From assembly GCF_004340905.1 (NCBI RefSeq), contig NZ_SLXD01000001.1, positions 186,001 through 250,000 of the forward strand: a stretch of 64,000 nt of DNA, given 5' to 3'. Under the pieces are notes generated by a model. The model was not told the DNA's origin, did no database searches, and worked only from the letters and a program-made list of their open reading frames with translations. Shown one piece after another: positions 62,097 to 64,000 of this stretch. The position numbers and the translations under genes were made by a program. Source of the stretch: Rubrivivax gelatinosus. Its GTDB lineage: Bacteria > Pseudomonadota > Gammaproteobacteria > Burkholderiales > Burkholderiaceae_C. Positions within the stretch are counted from its first letter, which is position 1, and every line of letters begins with the position of its first letter.

Positions 62097-64000
62097 ATGG
62101 CGGACAAACTCATCGACCAGTCCGGCGCCCATGGCGCCGAGGCAGCGCCCAAGCAGGAAACCAGCATCGACCTGCGCCCCACGCTGTTCATCGGCGTCGG
62201 CGGCACCGGGATGGAGGTGCTGATGCGGGTGCGGCGCCGGATCCTGAACGCCCTGTGGGGCGGTGCCGGCAACCGCACGCGTGTCGAGCAGCTGAGCGAT
62301 TTCCCCGTCGCCCAGTTCATCCAACTCGACCTGGACAGCGGCGCCGTGATCGACGGTGGCCGGGCCCAGGCCGAGGACCTGCAGTTCGATCTGGTCAAGT
62401 TCACCGACGACGAGAAGATCGTCGAGACCTTCGACATCGAGAAGTACAGCCGCGACGACGATGCGCTGGAGCGTTACCCGCACATCAAGGACTGGCTGTC
62501 GCTGACGCCCAAGAAGATCCGTGAGCTCGGCATCGACCCGGCCAAGGGCGCCGGGCAGATCCGGGCGATCTCGCGCCTGTACTTCTTCGACAAGTACGCC
62601 AAGATCCGCGACAAGATCCGGCTGAAGCTGAAGACGCTGAAGGCCGGCCTGTCGCACGAGCGCCAGCTCAACCAGCTGGGGCTCAAGATGGAGACCAGCA
62701 AGTTCCGCATCGTCGTGGTGGGCTCGGTGGCCGGCGGCACGGGTTCGGGCGCCTTCCTCGACATGGGCCTGCTGGCGCGCTGGCTGGCCAAGACCGAGGT
62801 CGGCAACGCCGATGTCGAGCTGATGCTCTTCCTGCCCACCGGCTATGCCGGCGCCAACAAGGACCGCACCGAAGCCAACGGCTACGCGGCCTTGATGGAG
62901 CTGGAGTCGGCCATGATGGGCAACAAGGGCTATGTGGGCCGCTGGGACGCCTACGACCAGCCCGAGCTGCCGCGCGAGCCCTACAACGAGGTCTACCTGA
63001 TCGACTCGGGCAACCTCGCCCAGCAGCACACCAAGGACGTCATGGACGTCTATTACATGGTGGCGGACGCGCTGTTCGAGGATTTCGCGTCCGGCGACTT
63101 CGCGCGCCGCAAGCGCTCGGTCGCGGTGAACCAGGCGCAGCACAAGAACTTCCTGTTCGACGCGCTGGTGCCCAAGAACCGCTTCCCGGACATGCGCCTG
63201 TCCTTTGCCAAGCGCTACTCCGCGATGGGCCAGGCGGTGCTCGACACGCGCCAGGAGGCGCGCCGCGACGAGCGCACGCACCGCTGGGCCGGCGAGATGC
63301 TGAAGGCCTTCTTCGGCGTCGGCGCCTCCGACCTGGGCGCCAACCGCGCGACCGACAAGCAGCGCGACGAGTTCATGGCCCACCACATGGCCCTGCGTCC
63401 CTGCGTCTTCAGCGACTTCCCGGAGTTCTCCGACAAGAGCGTCGAGCTCAAGCGCAGCTCCGGCGAGTTCCAGGACTTCTTCATCGTCGAGGACCTGCTG
63501 CAGGACAAGAACGGCCTGCTGCTGGCGGGCGTCGAGCAGCGCGTCAACCACCGCATCGACGAGATCCGCAACGGCTTCGACCGCAAGGAATGGCCGGCGC
63601 AGGTGCGCGCGGCCGTCAAGCTGCTGGAACGCGACGCGGTGCGCGACCAGGACTCCACCGCCGACACCACCGAGGACCGCGTCAGCAAACGCCGCCGCGA
63701 GGTGCTGGAGCGCGTCAAGACGACGGTGCGCACCCAGCTCTACGCCTACCTGGACAACAAGGAGTTCGGCGGCCTCGAGTACGTGCTGTCGCTGGTCGAG
63801 CAGATCAAGGACCGGCTGGAGGCCAACGGCAGCGGCATCCTGGCCGCGCTCGCGCTGAACGCCGAGCGCTACCGCGAGATCAAGGAGGCGGTCCGCACCC
63901 GCGAGTTCGAACGCCTGCTGACCAACCTCGAGCAGACCCGCGGCGGGCTGTTCGGCGGCGGCGAGAAGCAGGCCGTCATGGTGATGGACCAGCTGCGCAC
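62097..64000 (+). CDS. Tubulin/FtsZ-like GTPase (FtsZl type), truncated by window
   Basis: About 634 codons are visible and the frame is still open at the edge. It has the two tubulin-type nucleotide motifs: FIGVGGTGMEVLMRVRRRI near residues 31-49 and the T4-like signature GSVAGGTGSGAFLDMG at 209-224. Other tubulin-like features are PTGYAG after strand 5 and a long region rich in Lys, Arg and Glu that may be coiled coil (about 520-560). It is much longer than FtsZ. This fits the tubulin-like families (FtsZl, Tubulin_2 domain) that occur with vWA and membrane genes and are proposed to remodel membranes. The start at 62097 has GGCAGG upstream. Confidence 0.8.
   Translation, partial: MADKLIDQSGAHGAEAAPKQETSIDLRPTLFIGVGGTGMEVLMRVRRRILNALWGGAGNRTRVEQLSDFPVAQFIQLDLDSGAVIDGGRAQAEDLQFDLVKFTDDEKIVETFDIEKYSRDDDALERYPHIKDWLSLTPKKIRELGIDPAKGAGQIRAISRLYFFDKYAKIRDKIRLKLKTLKAGLSHERQLNQLGLKMETSKFRIVVVGSVAGGTGSGAFLDMGLLARWLAKTEVGNADVELMLFLPTGYAGANKDRTEANGYAALMELESAMMGNKGYVGRWDAYDQPELPREPYNEVYLIDSGNLAQQHTKDVMDVYYMVADALFEDFASGDFARRKRSVAVNQAQHKNFLFDALVPKNRFPDMRLSFAKRYSAMGQAVLDTRQEARRDERTHRWAGEMLKAFFGVGASDLGANRATDKQRDEFMAHHMALRPCVFSDFPEFSDKSVELKRSSGEFQDFFIVEDLLQDKNGLLLAGVEQRVNHRIDEIRNGFDRKEWPAQVRAAVKLLERDAVRDQDSTADTTEDRVSKRRREVLERVKTTVRTQLYAYLDNKEFGGLEYVLSLVEQIKDRLEANGSGILAALALNAERYREIKEAVRTREFERLLTNLEQTRGGLFGGGEKQAVMVMDQLR

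Overview
The window looks like a chromosome segment of a high-GC betaproteobacterium of the Burkholderiales. The best fit is a Rubrivivax/Sphaerotilaceae-like facultative denitrifier. This is inferred from overall base composition, a cytochrome cd1 (nirS) denitrification cluster, small class I cytochromes c551/c8, and menaquinone genes in a betaproteobacterium. No rRNA or tRNA gene was recognised and no single gene proves the species.

Layout, left to right. (1) 1-3107: a truncated BtsS/LytS-type sensor kinase, an iron-sulfur L-serine dehydratase and an SdaC-type serine transporter. Together they form a serine-to-pyruvate module beside a kinase of the pyruvate-sensing family. (2) 3345-7052: an accessory stretch with a helix-hairpin-helix protein, an amidase of lower GC than its surroundings, two unknown proteins and a tandem LuxR-type HTH gene that appears frameshifted. 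(3) 7275-22342: a complete type I-U (now I-G) CRISPR-Cas locus. It has 67 repeats of 36 nt plus one decayed trailer repeat, a leader on the right, and on the minus strand a WYL regulator, csb1, csb2, cas3, csb3, a cas4-cas1 fusion and cas2. (4) 22552-29813: an amino-acid racemase and a TRAP-transporter operon with a 2-oxotetronate isomerase homologue and an NAD-binding SAF-domain oxidoreductase, controlled by a divergent LysR gene. (5) 30048-33650: two divergent orphan histidine kinases. (6) 33829-38837: menF, a coupled 35-codon mini-ORF, menD, menH and menC, the early menaquinone pathway. (7) 38884-42285: a ParD-like gene overlapping a methionine aminopeptidase, a class I cytochrome c, and a MarR/MFS pair with matching operators. 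(8) 42257-53488: nirS-nirM-nirC-nirF-nirDL-nirG-nirH-nirJ-nirN on the minus strand, with nirE, a DUF59 protein and an NnrS-like membrane protein divergent. This encodes cd1 nitrite reductase and nearly all of heme d1 synthesis. (9) 53489-58079: a LysR/YeiH pair, a rhodanese, a beta-propeller lipoprotein, a deletion scar made of MBL-hydrolase and rhodanese remnants, and a Gdx/SugE guanidinium exporter. (10) 58567-64000: four co-directional genes ending in a truncated tubulin/FtsZ-like GTPase, with a membrane-anchored vWA-like protein, a small membrane protein and an unknown cytosolic protein.

The most novel-looking parts are the tubulin-like operon at the right edge, the ParD-like/methionine-aminopeptidase pair with twin palindromic operators, the repeat-variant switch inside the CRISPR array, the coupled mini-ORF between menF and menD, and the 174-bp tandem duplication inside the nir operon. 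Protein assignments come from motif recognition and remembered family features; no database search was run.
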